Source of the DNA: Candidatus Tepidiaquacellales bacterium UBA2330
GTDB lineage: Bacteria > Bacteroidota > Ignavibacteria > Tepidaquicellales > Tepidaquicellaceae
NCBI GenBank assembly: GCA_002344965.1
Contig: DDUU01000010.1
Coordinates: 5,799-69,798, forward strand
Direction of reading: 5' to 3'
Length of the DNA stretch: 64,000 nt
Shown here: in pieces, positions 1-7,966 of the stretch
Layout of the letters: every line of letters starts with the position of its first letter
How positions within the stretch are numbered: position 1 is the stretch's first letter
The notes under the pieces: model-generated
Database searches by the model: none
What the model was told of the DNA's origin: nothing
The model's input: only the letters and a program-made list of their open reading frames with translations
Made by a program: the position numbers and the translations under genes

Positions 1-162
1 AGACTGTGTATATTTTTCAAGTTCAGCCGCAAGTGAAGAAGGTATGTCAGGTATTCCGTCAGTGATAAGATTTTCACCGGGGACTATAAATTCAGAGCTT
101 TGAGAAATGCTCAGACTGAACGGGATAAAAATAAAACTTAACGCAGTCAGAAATTTTTTCAT
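1..162 (-). CDS. Secreted S9-family-like peptidase, 5' end only (runs off the window edge)
   Basis: Read on the minus strand, an ATG at 162 opens a frame that stays open to base 1, giving 54 residues. It starts MKKFLTALSFIFIPFSLSIS, a classical signal peptide with cleavage likely after the Ser-Ile-Ser stretch. The mature start (ENLITDGIPDIPSSLAAEL followed by KYTQS) resembles the opening of bacterial prolyl-oligopeptidase-like S9 proteins with a beta-propeller. The catalytic domain lies outside the window, so the family is a judgement from the N-terminus alone. That a secreted protein begins here is much better supported than its activity. Confidence 0.5.
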   Translation of the reverse strand, partial: MKKFLTALSFIFIPFSLSISQSSEFIVPGENLITDGIPDIPSSLAAELEKYTQS

Positions 163-352
163 TCTAGTCATAGAGATTAAATGGTCAAAAATTAATTTAC
201 TTCAATTTTTTAATTTAAAATATACTAAATATTTTTTTAAAATTTTATTTTTTAAATTTCCCGAAGGAATATATTACAGTGAACAAATATGTTATGCCTG
301 ACTGATAATATTTTAAAGAAAAATCAGAACTCCTTAAAGCCCTGCTGCAAAC

Positions 353-395
353 TTGACATTTAAAATCAAAACACTTAATTTGCATAAGTGCTTAT
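353..395 (+). promoter_or_regulatory. Promoter with overlapping inverted repeats, likely MarR autoregulatory site
   Basis: TTGACA at 353-358 is followed after 17 bp by TAATTTG at 376-382, close to the Bacteroidota TAnnTTTG -7 box. Two overlapping inverted repeats cover the -7 region: CACTTA (372-377) with TAAGTG (385-390), and ATAAG (384-388) with CTTAT (391-395). They lie about 40 bp before the MarR-GNAT gene. MarR proteins commonly repress their own promoter at such palindromes, so self-regulation is a reasonable inference. Confidence 0.45.
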
Positions 396-435
396 ATAAA
401 GATAAACATAACTATAAATTAAAACAACGAATTTA

Positions 436-1434
436 ATGAATACGATAAAACAGCTTGGTAATATTGCTATTGGTACACGACTGAGAATGCTGACCGATAA
501 ATTTATCAGCGATGCGGATAAAATTTATAAGACGCTGGATGTGGATTTTGAGCCGAGACTGTTTACGGTGTTTTATCTCATTAACCAAAAAAAGTCAATC
601 ACGATAACTGAGCTTGCAGAACAGCTCGGATACACTCAGCCTGCCGTTACGCAGATCGCAAACACTTTAATTTCAAAAAAGCTCATTAGCGCTGTAAAAG
701 AGAAAAAGGACAGCAGAAAAAAGATTCTGACTATTACTAAAAAAGGTGATGAGCTTTTGCTTGAGCTAATACCCGTATGGCAGGATATTGAAAATTCCGT
801 AAAAGAATTAATTCATGAAACCGGATATGATGTGCTGTTTGTGCTGAGTAAACTAGAATCTGTACTCGAAAAAAAAGACATCTTCACAAGAGTAATGGAA
901 AAAACCAAAAAGAGACAGATTGCTGAAGTCAGAATATTTGAATACAGCAATAACAGTCCCGGGGATGCCAGATTTAAGAAAGAACTTGATAAAAATTTCA
1001 GAGATATAAATTATGAATGGATCAAAAAATATTTCAAGGTTGAGAAAGAAGACAGAAAACAGCTTGAGAATCCCGGAAAGGAAATAATTGAAAACGGCGG
1101 AGTTATTTTTTTTGCGGAATATAAGGATATGATTGCGGGAACCGCAGCTCTTTTAAAAAAAGAAAATAATTCCTATGAACTCGCAAAAATGGCGGTGAGG
1201 GATGAAGTTCAGGGTAAACAAATAGGAAAAAAATTAGGCATCGCCGTAATTGAAAAAGCAAAGCGGCTTAAGTGCAATAATCTCTATCTTGAAACAAATG
1301 CCACCCTAACACCGGCAATTAACTTATACAAAAGTATTGGCTTTGAGGAAGCGGAAATGAAAGATCCTTCAAAATATGAAAGAGCTACATTCAGAATGAA
1401 TTATAATTTCAATAAAAAATTATCTGAAATTTAA
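436..1434 (+). CDS. MarR-type regulator fused to a GNAT acetyltransferase
   Basis: A 332-residue protein of two domains. Residues about 1-150 are a MarR winged helix: the recognition region ITELAEQLGYTQPAVTQIAN is followed by the wing DSRKKILTITKKG. Residues about 165-325 are a GNAT fold with the acetyl-CoA loop around VQGKQIGKKLG and the end motif INLYKSIGFEE. This MarR-GNAT fusion is a known architecture in which the regulator senses or acetylates an unidentified small molecule. It has its own promoter with overlapping inverted repeats. A small open frame follows at once, and no drug-efflux gene is adjacent, so the target cannot be read from context. Confidence 0.88.
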   Translation: MNTIKQLGNIAIGTRLRMLTDKFISDADKIYKTLDVDFEPRLFTVFYLINQKKSITITELAEQLGYTQPAVTQIANTLISKKLISAVKEKKDSRKKILTITKKGDELLLELIPVWQDIENSVKELIHETGYDVLFVLSKLESVLEKKDIFTRVMEKTKKRQIAEVRIFEYSNNSPGDARFKKELDKNFRDINYEWIKKYFKVEKEDRKQLENPGKEIIENGGVIFFAEYKDMIAGTAALLKKENNSYELAKMAVRDEVQGKQIGKKLGIAVIEKAKRLKCNNLYLETNATLTPAINLYKSIGFEEAEMKDPSKYERATFRMNYNFNKKLSEI

Positions 1435-1443
1435 ATTTTAATA

Positions 1444-1545
1444 ATGGATACAACTATTGAAAAAAAATACAGGCTTCTTATTATTTTAATGAAATCAGCA
1501 TTTATCGGTCTGATGGCTTATTCGCTTTTTAAAAGTAACGTTTAA
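1444..1545 (+). CDS. Small hypothetical membrane peptide (33 aa)
   Basis: ATG at 1444 gives a 33-residue frame beginning MDTTIEKKYRLLIILMKSAF and ending in a short basic tail. The middle is one hydrophobic segment with charged ends, like a single-pass inner-membrane peptide. It begins 9 bp after the MarR-GNAT stop and would be co-transcribed with it. There is no recognisable family and no clear Shine-Dalgarno sequence, so it may be a chance frame. Confidence 0.3.
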   Translation: MDTTIEKKYRLLIILMKSAFIGLMAYSLFKSNV

Positions 1546-1567
1546 AAGTTTTGATTTAATAATTGAA

Positions 1568-2203
1568 CTATGTTTTATAAATGCTCAGGGACTCCCTTAA
1601 ATCTGCCGGAATTGTTTCATTATTTAAAATAAGTTCAAGTTTTTCACGGTCTTCACCTTTTGATCTTTTACAGTTCACTATGTCAGCTATTGTTAAATCA
1701 AATTGAGATCTATGATCAAGAATAATTTCATCACCGGCGTTAAGATAACCTTCTTCTACGACTCTGAAGTAAGTTCCGAAAAATCCGAGATCATAAAATC
1801 TGTTAAGAATGTAATCCTCACCGAATCTTATATTCAGTTTAAAACAGGGAAATCTCGGCTGAACAGCTTTGAGTTTTACAGAACCCACAATATAAATGTC
1901 ACCGATAAAAACTAAGTCGTCTGTCATGCCGAGCGTGGTAAGGTTTTCACCAAACAAACCGTACAGCGGATTATCTTCTTTAAAATACTTTTTCCAGTTA
2001 TTGTAATAAGAGTAGTCGTATGAATAAACCGCTTTATCCAATCCTCCGTGATGTATCAGATCAGATTGTCTGTCATCGCCGGCATTAGTGAAAGTTACTC
2101 TGCATTTTCCGGGATAAGGTTTTTTAAAAATACTTGTAGCAACTTCTTTCCCGTTCCATAAAAAATTTTGCGGACCGCCGGTATTTACTGATATCAGTTT
2201 CAT
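1568..2203 (-). CDS. MOSC domain protein (YiiM-like)
   Basis: A 211-residue protein that matches the MOSC family throughout: the N-terminal ISVNTGGPQNF..NGKEV start, the HHGGLDKAVYSYD segment, and LFGENLTTLG, the typical FGENLT signature. MOSC proteins derive from the molybdenum-cofactor sulfurase C-terminus and bind or transfer Moco, some reducing N-hydroxylated substrates such as 6-hydroxylaminopurine (YiiM type). The usual conserved Cys is plausibly the one in QPRFPCFKLN. It is transcribed alone and divergently from the RidA gene. The exact substrate is unknown. Confidence 0.88.
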   Translation of the reverse strand: MKLISVNTGGPQNFLWNGKEVATSIFKKPYPGKCRVTFTNAGDDRQSDLIHHGGLDKAVYSYDYSYYNNWKKYFKEDNPLYGLFGENLTTLGMTDDLVFIGDIYIVGSVKLKAVQPRFPCFKLNIRFGEDYILNRFYDLGFFGTYFRVVEEGYLNAGDEIILDHRSQFDLTIADIVNCKRSKGEDREKLELILNNETIPADLRESLSIYKT

Positions 2204-2283
2204 TTAAAATTTTAAGTTTAAATTTAAATATAATCTTGAATTTACTTACTAATAATTTTAATTTGTAAAAACGTAAGATAAAA

Positions 2284-2709
2284 ATGAATTCAAAAGATAC
2301 AGTTAATTCATCAAAAGCTCCGGAGCCTGTCGGACTCTATCCTCATGCAAGACGTTTCGGGAATCTGCTTTTCCTTTCAGGAGTGGGACCGAGAGAAAGA
2401 GGTACAAAGGAAATTCCGGGCGTAGAGCTGGATAGTGAAGGAAACATTATTTCTTACGACATAGAAACTCAGTGCCGTTCAGTCTTTAAAAATGTAAAAT
2501 ACATACTTGAAGACGCCGGCTCAGACTGGAGCAAACTCCTTGACGTAACTGTCTTTCTGACAAATATGAAAAAAGATTTTCAAACCTATAACAGAATTTA
2601 CGCTGAATATTTTAAAGATAATCAGCCCTGCAGAACGACAGTTGAAATTCTTTCGCTTCCGACTCCGATTGCTATAGAGCTTAAATGTATTGCTTATACC
2701 GGTGAATGA
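2284..2709 (+). CDS. RidA/YjgF-family deaminase, 2-aminomuconate deaminase-like
   Basis: A 141-residue cytoplasmic protein of the RidA superfamily. GLYPHARRFGNLLFLSGVGP and the Arg-bearing PCRTTVE segment are family hallmarks; the Arg binds the substrate carboxylate in RidA. The PHARR..GPRERGTKEIPG start is closer to the 2-aminomuconate deaminase subgroup of the kynurenine route than to the classical enamine/imine deaminase. No other kynurenine gene is visible nearby, so RidA-like detoxification is equally possible. ATG start, with an ABM-domain gene 70 bp downstream. Confidence 0.85.
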   Translation: MNSKDTVNSSKAPEPVGLYPHARRFGNLLFLSGVGPRERGTKEIPGVELDSEGNIISYDIETQCRSVFKNVKYILEDAGSDWSKLLDVTVFLTNMKKDFQTYNRIYAEYFKDNQPCRTTVEILSLPTPIAIELKCIAYTGE

Positions 2710-2779
2710 AATCTCACCTGTATTTGTAATTTAAATTTTAAAATTTGTAACCGGGAATATTTATTAAAGATTATAAAAA

Positions 2780-3106
2780 ATGGGAATTATAGTTATCGCC
2801 TGCTTCAAACCTAAAGAAGGAAAAGATAATGAACTGCTTGAAGTAATTAAAGATCACATGCCTGTATTAAAAAAGGAAGGACTAATTACAGAAAGAGATT
2901 CCGTAGTTATGAGATCAACTAACGGGTGTATACTGGAAGTGTTTGAATGGAAATCAAAAGAAGCAATTGATCATGCACATGAAAACCCGAATGTACTTGA
3001 GCTTTGGAAAAGATTCGAAAGTACATGCAGTTACGAAACACTTTCCTCTATTGAAGAATCCGGGTCAATGTTTCCTGGATTTCAGCCGGTGGATTTTAAA
3101 AATTAA
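2780..3106 (+). CDS. ABM-domain (antibiotic biosynthesis monooxygenase-like) protein
   Basis: A 108-residue protein with the dimeric alpha-beta barrel pattern: IIVIACFKPKEGKDNELLEV at the start, ILEVFEWKSKEAIDHAHENP in the middle and LWKRFE after it. Members include cofactor-free monooxygenases and many small proteins of unknown role. It follows the RidA gene on the same strand and may share its transcript. The substrate cannot be told from sequence. Confidence 0.7.
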   Translation: MGIIVIACFKPKEGKDNELLEVIKDHMPVLKKEGLITERDSVVMRSTNGCILEVFEWKSKEAIDHAHENPNVLELWKRFESTCSYETLSSIEESGSMFPGFQPVDFKN

Positions 3107-3128
3107 AATATAAAGTAATAATATTGAA

Positions 3129-4325
3129 TTGAGACAATCTGCAAAAATATTTTTTATAATCTTATTTTCCCTCTCAATAAACTATACTTCGCTGTATTCC
3201 TGCACTACATTCTGTTTGAAAACTGAAAATGAAAATATATTCGGAAAAAATTATGACTGGGAAATAGATTACGGAATTGTATTTGTAAATAAAAGAAATG
3301 TTTATAAAACGGCTTTTGCAAAAACAGGAAAACCCGCGGAATGGACATCCAAATACGGCAGCGTAACTTTTAATCAGTTCGGCAGAGAGTTTCCCACGGG
3401 AGGAATGAATGAATCCGGTTTAGTCGTCGGACTTATGTGGCTTGAAGGAACTGAATATCCTGAAAGCGATGACAGATCGACTGTCGGCGGAATACTTCAG
3501 TGGATTCAGTATCAGCTTGATAATTGCGAAACTATAGCAGAAGTATTTGAAACTGATGACTTTATCAGAATACCTGAAGGCGCTGTTCCCGTTCATTATC
3601 TTATAAGCGACAGATTCGGAAATACAGCAACAGTGGAATTTCTCAACGGTAAAATGATAACGCATTACGGTGAAAAACTTCCGCATCCTGTTCTTACAAA
3701 TGATTCTTATTCCCGCTCATCAGAATATATAAATCAACTGAAAGATTTCGGCGGTGAAAAAGAGTTGATAAATGATAAGAGTTCGTTAAACAGATTTGCA
3801 AAGACTTGCTCAATGCTGAAAGATTTTACAAAAGGTTATTATGAAAATGCGGTGCAGTACGGATTTAAAATTCTGGATGAAGTAAGTCAGGGAGAACATA
3901 CAAAATGGAGTATTATATATGACATAAAAAATATGGAAATATATTACAGGACTTTATCGAACAGAGATATTAAAAATATTGATTTAAAATCTCTGAATTT
4001 CGACTGTAATTTTCCTGTGATGATGACTGACGTTAATGAAGGCAGCGAAGGAAAAATAAATGATCATCTTATAGAATACAGTTATGAAAAAAACAGGGAG
4101 CTTATAGAAAGATCTTACAGTTCAATTGACTTTTTAAAGAATATCCCGAATGATACAAAGGATTTAACGGCGGCATTTCCTGACAGATACCATTGCGTAT
4201 TCAAATCCCAAACTGAATTATCCGATGAAGTGGAAATACATGAATTCAATTATTCAATATTATTTTTACTGATTCCTTTTCTTTTAATTTTATTTATCAT
4301 TGCCAGAAGCGTAATAAAAATATAA
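3129..4325 (+). CDS. Linear amide C-N hydrolase, choloylglycine-hydrolase family, membrane-anchored
   Basis: A 398-residue protein of the Ntn-hydrolase superfamily. The signal peptide (about 1-24) ends just before CTTFCL, whose first Cys would become the catalytic N-terminal nucleophile after cleavage. FGKNYDWEIDYG is the conserved Asn/Asp region, and NESGLVVGLMWL follows the family pattern. Residues near 375-395 are a hydrophobic helix followed by a basic tail, so the enzyme is probably held in the membrane facing the periplasm or exterior. The TTG at 3129 is chosen because it gives a complete signal peptide. Relatives cleave penicillin V, bile-salt amides or acyl-homoserine lactones; the substrate here is unknown. 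Confidence 0.85.
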   Translation: MRQSAKIFFIILFSLSINYTSLYSCTTFCLKTENENIFGKNYDWEIDYGIVFVNKRNVYKTAFAKTGKPAEWTSKYGSVTFNQFGREFPTGGMNESGLVVGLMWLEGTEYPESDDRSTVGGILQWIQYQLDNCETIAEVFETDDFIRIPEGAVPVHYLISDRFGNTATVEFLNGKMITHYGEKLPHPVLTNDSYSRSSEYINQLKDFGGEKELINDKSSLNRFAKTCSMLKDFTKGYYENAVQYGFKILDEVSQGEHTKWSIIYDIKNMEIYYRTLSNRDIKNIDLKSLNFDCNFPVMMTDVNEGSEGKINDHLIEYSYEKNRELIERSYSSIDFLKNIPNDTKDLTAAFPDRYHCVFKSQTELSDEVEIHEFNYSILFLLIPFLLILFIIARSVIKI

Positions 4326-4357
4326 TTAACAATATTTAATAATTTAAAAAAAACAAT

Positions 4358-4885
4358 ATGCTCGAAACTATACAAAAGAGATGGTGGGTTTTTCTCTTAA
4401 GAGGAATACTTCTGCTGATATTCGGTATTCTGGCTGTCAGCACACCTGGAATGGTTTTAGCTACAATACTTTTTTATTTCGGATTCATTGCAATAATCAG
4501 CGGAATAATTGTAATAATTGAAGATGTAAGATCTAAGTCCAAAGAAGGCGCCGGAAAACTTGAAGGATTGTTTTATATTTTTATCGGTCTGCTTTTCTTG
4601 ATAAAGCCGGGATTTGTAGTTTCTGTTACGCTGTATTTCATTGCAATATGGGCGGTGATAGCAGGGCTGTTTATGATCATTTCAGCAATAAAAATGCGCA
4701 AGGTGATTCAGAATGAATTTCTTGCAATACTTAACGGGATTATAACTGTTGTTTTTGGAATACTGATATTTGCCAATGTGCTTGCCGGAGCTGAAGCTCT
4801 TGTAATAGTATTTGGATTTTACGCTATACTATCAGGAGTATTAATGATAATTCTTTCTTTCAAAGTAAAAGGATTAAAAAATTAA
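4358..4885 (+). CDS. HdeD-family membrane protein (DUF308)
   Basis: A 175-residue protein made almost wholly of six hydrophobic helices with the family's repeated pattern (WWVFLLRGILLLIFGILAV, then LFYIFIGLLFLIKPG, then ILNGIITVVFGILIF). HdeD in enteric bacteria belongs to an acid-resistance island, but most homologues have no defined role. It begins 33 bp after the amide hydrolase gene and ends just before a strong terminator, so it closes that transcript. Confidence 0.85.
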   Translation: MLETIQKRWWVFLLRGILLLIFGILAVSTPGMVLATILFYFGFIAIISGIIVIIEDVRSKSKEGAGKLEGLFYIFIGLLFLIKPGFVVSVTLYFIAIWAVIAGLFMIISAIKMRKVIQNEFLAILNGIITVVFGILIFANVLAGAEALVIVFGFYAILSGVLMIILSFKVKGLKN

Positions 4886-4909
4886 TTTCCGTTTGTTAAA
4901 TTATTTTAT

Positions 4910-4945
4910 ACTCCGTGAATAATTTTTTTACGGAGTTTTTTTTTA
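4910..4945 (+). terminator. Rho-independent terminator
   Basis: ACTCCGT (4910-4916) pairs with ACGGAGT (4930-4936) around an A/T loop and is followed by about eight T. It ends the transcript of the HdeD-like gene. Confidence 0.8.
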
Positions 4946-4987
4946 TTTTTTGTTACGAATTTTATATTCAATCTTATTGATATCATA

Positions 4988-5017
4988 TTGACAATAACAA
5001 CTATAATGTTATATTTG
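4988..5017 (+). promoter_or_regulatory. Promoter of the ATP-grasp/KamA cluster
   Basis: TTGACA at 4988-4993 is separated by 16 bp from TATATTTG at 5010-5017, an exact match to the Bacteroidota TAnnTTTG -7 box. It lies about 30 bp before the TTG start of the first ATP-grasp gene and just after a terminator, so it is the natural start of this transcript. Confidence 0.6.
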
Positions 5018-5048
5018 CAAAAATTATTTTTAATCAAATTAATATTTT

Positions 5049-6158
5049 TTGAGAATAGCATTAGCGTTCAACGTTAAAAAAGAAAACGAAAGTATACTTT
5101 CGGATTCAGATGAATCCTTAAAAATCTTATCCCCCAAAACTGACTTCAGAAAATATCTCAGTGAAAATCTGATCAACAATTATCCTGAAAGACTTGACGA
5201 TACATACGCCGAATGGGATTCGGAAGAAACGATTACGGCTGTGAAATCGGCTCTGGAAGCGGACGGACACGATGTCACGCTTGTGGAAGGCGACAGCGAT
5301 GCTTATGAAAAATTTAAATCGATACGACCGGAATTTGTTTTTAATGTTGCTGAAGGTCTGAACGGAGTGTCAAGAGAATCACAGATTCCTTCCATGCTTG
5401 AAATGCTGAATATTCCTTTTACCGGAAGCGATTCCGTTACGAACGGAATATGTCATGACAAATCGCGATGCAAAGAAATTTTATCCTATTACAATATTCT
5501 TAATTCAAAATTTTTTATTACCGATGCTATTCACAAAACCGAAAAGGATTTAACTTTTCCGAAATTTATTAAACCGCTTCATGAAGGTTCATCAAAAGGA
5601 ATATTCAATTCATCGGTTGTAAGAAACTGCGCAGAGTTAAGAAATGAAATATTAAGAATAAAGGATTGTTATGACCAGCCATCACTTGTGGAAGATTTTC
5701 TCGAAGGAAAAGAATTTACGGTTGCTATGCTCGGAAACGGAAATGATGTTAAAGTTCTGCCGATTGTAGAAATTAATCTTGACTCCGTTCCTGAAGGGTT
5801 CAATAAAATTTATTCCTATGAAGTGAAATGGTTTTTTGATACAAGGGAAAGCAAACTGGATATATTCAGATGCCCCGCGGATATAGATGAAAAATTATAC
5901 AGCAGAATCGAATCGGTCTGCAAAGCGGCGTATAAAGTATTAAGACTAAGAGACTGGGCTCGGATAGACGTCCGGCTTGACGGTGACGGTAATCCGAATA
6001 TAGTAGAGATCAATCCTCTTCCGGGCATATTGCCGGACCCCGCGGATAATTCATGTTATCCTAAAGCAGCAAGAGAAGCCGGAATGGATTATAATACAAT
6101 GATCAATGCAGTACTCGGAGCTGCGGTTAAAAGAATTAGAAACGGATTTAATTTATAA
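5049..6158 (+). CDS. ATP-grasp ligase 1, D-Ala-D-Ala ligase fold
   Basis: A 369-residue enzyme of the D-Ala-D-Ala ligase superfamily. Visible elements are the N-terminal substrate-domain motif NVAEGLNGVSRESQIPSMLE, the ATP-binding strand FPKFIKPLHEGSSKGI, the VEDFLEGKEFTVA segment and the metal-binding end ARIDVRLDGDGNPNIVEINP. These proteins couple a carboxylate to an amine using ATP. It is unlikely to be the cell-wall Ddl: a second, divergent copy follows 7 bp later, and a GNAT and an aminomutase gene come next. The start is TTG, since no ATG precedes the conserved core. The substrate is unknown; a peptide or amide bond to a beta-amino acid is an inference from context. Confidence 0.82.
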   Translation: MRIALAFNVKKENESILSDSDESLKILSPKTDFRKYLSENLINNYPERLDDTYAEWDSEETITAVKSALEADGHDVTLVEGDSDAYEKFKSIRPEFVFNVAEGLNGVSRESQIPSMLEMLNIPFTGSDSVTNGICHDKSRCKEILSYYNILNSKFFITDAIHKTEKDLTFPKFIKPLHEGSSKGIFNSSVVRNCAELRNEILRIKDCYDQPSLVEDFLEGKEFTVAMLGNGNDVKVLPIVEINLDSVPEGFNKIYSYEVKWFFDTRESKLDIFRCPADIDEKLYSRIESVCKAAYKVLRLRDWARIDVRLDGDGNPNIVEINPLPGILPDPADNSCYPKAAREAGMDYNTMINAVLGAAVKRIRNGFNL

Positions 6159-6164
6159 TCAGAA

Positions 6165-7250
6165 ATGAAAATTAATATAATTTATAACGATCCGACGCAG
6201 TATTCTACCGGCAGGATTTATGATGACGGTGTTACGGATATTGATAAGATAGAAGAGCCGATAGACATGAGCGAATACGGAGTTCTCGATGAACTAAAGT
6301 CTGTTCAGCGGGCGCTCATACCTACAGGTCATCAGACCAAGATCACTGCGGTTGCGCTTGATGTTTATAAATTAATAGATGAACTCAGAGATGACAGACC
6401 TGATATGATTTTTAATCTTTGCGAATCTCTTGACGGTGATCCTACTCAGGAAATGAATATTGCTGCATTGTTTGAGATTCTTAAAATACCATATACAGGA
6501 TCGCGGGCACTTACACTGGGTCTTGCTCTGAATAAATGGCGGGTAAAGGAAATTCTTAATTATTATGAAATTCCTACTGCGCCTCATTATGTCTGCTCAA
6601 ATTCCGGTGAGTTCAGAAATAACGGATATTCGAAACTGAAGGATAAATTTCCGCTGATAGTAAAACCTTCAAGAGAAGACGCAAGCATTGGAATAGAAAA
6701 TAAGTCAGTAGTATATAATGACAGTGAGCTGAAGGAAAGAATAGAATTTATACTTGATGAACATAAACAGCCGGCGCTCGTGGAGCAGTATATAGACGGA
6801 AGGGAAATTAACGTAAGTGTAGTAGGTAATGTAAAAAAAGATGAAAGCGATCTGATAGTCTTTCCGGTATCGGAAATTGATTTCAGCAATATGCCTGATG
6901 ATTATCAGAAGATAGTTAGTTATAACAGCAAATGGATGTATAAGACAGTAGAGTTTGCGGGAACTAAAGCGGTGTGTCCTGCAAAGAATATTTCCCCGGA
7001 GCTTGAAGAAAGAATAAAAGAGACTGCAAAGAAAGTTTACAGAATAATCGGAGCGTCTGATTATGCAAGAGTGGATTTTAGGGTAAAGGATAATGTGCCG
7101 TATGTGCTTGAGATGAATCCTAACCCGGATATAGCTTCTGATGCGGATGAAGATACGGGATTTACAAGGAGCGGAAAGGCGTACGGGTGGAGTTATGAGG
7201 AGCTGATACAGAGGATAATCGGGTTTGCGTGTGAGAGGTGGGGGGTATGA
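6165..7250 (+). CDS. ATP-grasp ligase 2, D-Ala-D-Ala ligase fold
   Basis: A 361-residue paralogue of the preceding gene, 7 bp downstream. It keeps FNLCESLDGDPTQEMNIAAL, FPLIVKPSREDASIGI, VEQYIDGREINVSVVGN and the metal site DYARVDFRVKDN..LEMNPNP, so both ligases look catalytically intact. Having two different ligases side by side suggests two successive couplings or a heteromeric enzyme. The final codons and the TGA stop lie inside a 23-bp palindrome that also occurs at 53287, so the natural C-terminus may have been altered by insertion of that element. Confidence 0.82.
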   Translation: MKINIIYNDPTQYSTGRIYDDGVTDIDKIEEPIDMSEYGVLDELKSVQRALIPTGHQTKITAVALDVYKLIDELRDDRPDMIFNLCESLDGDPTQEMNIAALFEILKIPYTGSRALTLGLALNKWRVKEILNYYEIPTAPHYVCSNSGEFRNNGYSKLKDKFPLIVKPSREDASIGIENKSVVYNDSELKERIEFILDEHKQPALVEQYIDGREINVSVVGNVKKDESDLIVFPVSEIDFSNMPDDYQKIVSYNSKWMYKTVEFAGTKAVCPAKNISPELEERIKETAKKVYRIIGASDYARVDFRVKDNVPYVLEMNPNPDIASDADEDTGFTRSGKAYGWSYEELIQRIIGFACERWGV

Positions 7251-7327
7251 CGGAATTGTATTCCGTCATGCGGTTTAAAGTAATGCCGCAGCTTAATTTT
7301 GCTGTGTATGAAGTTAGCATAAACCGC
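7247..7327 (+). repeat. Palindromic repeat plus branched hairpin in the ATP-grasp/GNAT spacer
   Basis: ATGACGGAAT (7247-7256) and ATTCCGTCAT (7260-7269) form a perfect 10-bp stem with a TGT loop. Next, GCGGTTT (7270-7276) can pair with AAACCGC (7321-7327), enclosing a CAGC/GCTG stem. The first palindrome is repeated at 53287-53309 with one loop change and the same GGT before it, so this is a dispersed element. It supplies the TGA of the upstream gene and could also act on the transcript within the cluster. Confidence 0.7.
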
Positions 7328-7383
7328 CACTTGCAGTTACATCGAATACAGAATTTGAATTTAAAAGTATTTAATATTTAATT

Positions 7384-7851
7384 TTGATCAGAACTCTGAT
7401 ACAGGATGACAGGGAAAAGATCATTTGCATTCTTAAAGATACGCGGAATTTTTCTGATGACGAAATTGATATTGCAGTTGAACTTTTGGATGTTTATCTG
7501 AATAATCCGGTTCAGAAAGACTATGAAATTTTTGTTGATGAGGATGTTAATATCAGAGGTTATGTCTGCATTGGACCAAGACCTCTTACGGAAGGGACAT
7601 ACGACCTTTACTGGATTGCAGTCAATCCTTCTGTTCAGTCTTCAGGAGTCGGAAGCGGATTGATAAATTTTATAGAGGGTCATATAAAAAATAAAAACGG
7701 AAGACTCGTACTTATTGAAACTAGCGGCAAAGAATCTTATGAAAAGGAAAGAAGATTTTATGAGAAAAATAATTATAGGTTACTAGTTAATATAAAGGAT
7801 TTTTATAAACCCGGAGATGATCTTATAGTTTACGGGAAATATCTTAATTAA
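7384..7851 (+). CDS. GNAT-family N-acetyltransferase
   Basis: A 155-residue single-domain GNAT. The substrate strand YDLYWIAVNPSVQSSGVGSGL holds the acetyl-CoA-binding V-x-x-x-x-Q-x-x-G-x-G-x-L pattern, and RRFYEKNNYRL is the end motif. The TTG start at 7384 is used because no in-frame ATG precedes the domain. It lies between two ligases and a lysine-2,3-aminomutase-like gene. In archaea and some bacteria an aminomutase plus an acetyltransferase (AblA/AblB) makes N-epsilon-acetyl-beta-lysine, but this GNAT is shorter than AblB, so an analogous role is only a hypothesis. Confidence 0.8.
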   Translation: MIRTLIQDDREKIICILKDTRNFSDDEIDIAVELLDVYLNNPVQKDYEIFVDEDVNIRGYVCIGPRPLTEGTYDLYWIAVNPSVQSSGVGSGLINFIEGHIKNKNGRLVLIETSGKESYEKERRFYEKNNYRLLVNIKDFYKPGDDLIVYGKYLN

Positions 7852-7966
7852 TTTTGTGATCAGATTTTTTCTGATCTCAGCTGACAATAGATTTTTAAAA
7901 TGAAGGTTAAACAATGCTTGTTTTTTTTATAAGCATGTTATCTTAAAAAACTAAAAAGGAGAAATA

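Noticed and set aside
107..301. Plus-strand 64-codon frame near the window start
   Set aside because: It overlaps the signal-peptide region of the minus-strand peptidase and is Ile/Lys/Phe-rich as AT-rich spacers are.
5049..7250. The two ATP-grasp genes as the cell-wall ddl
   Set aside because: Both are divergent from Ddl, tandem, and grouped with GNAT and KamA genes; no mur or fts genes are nearby.
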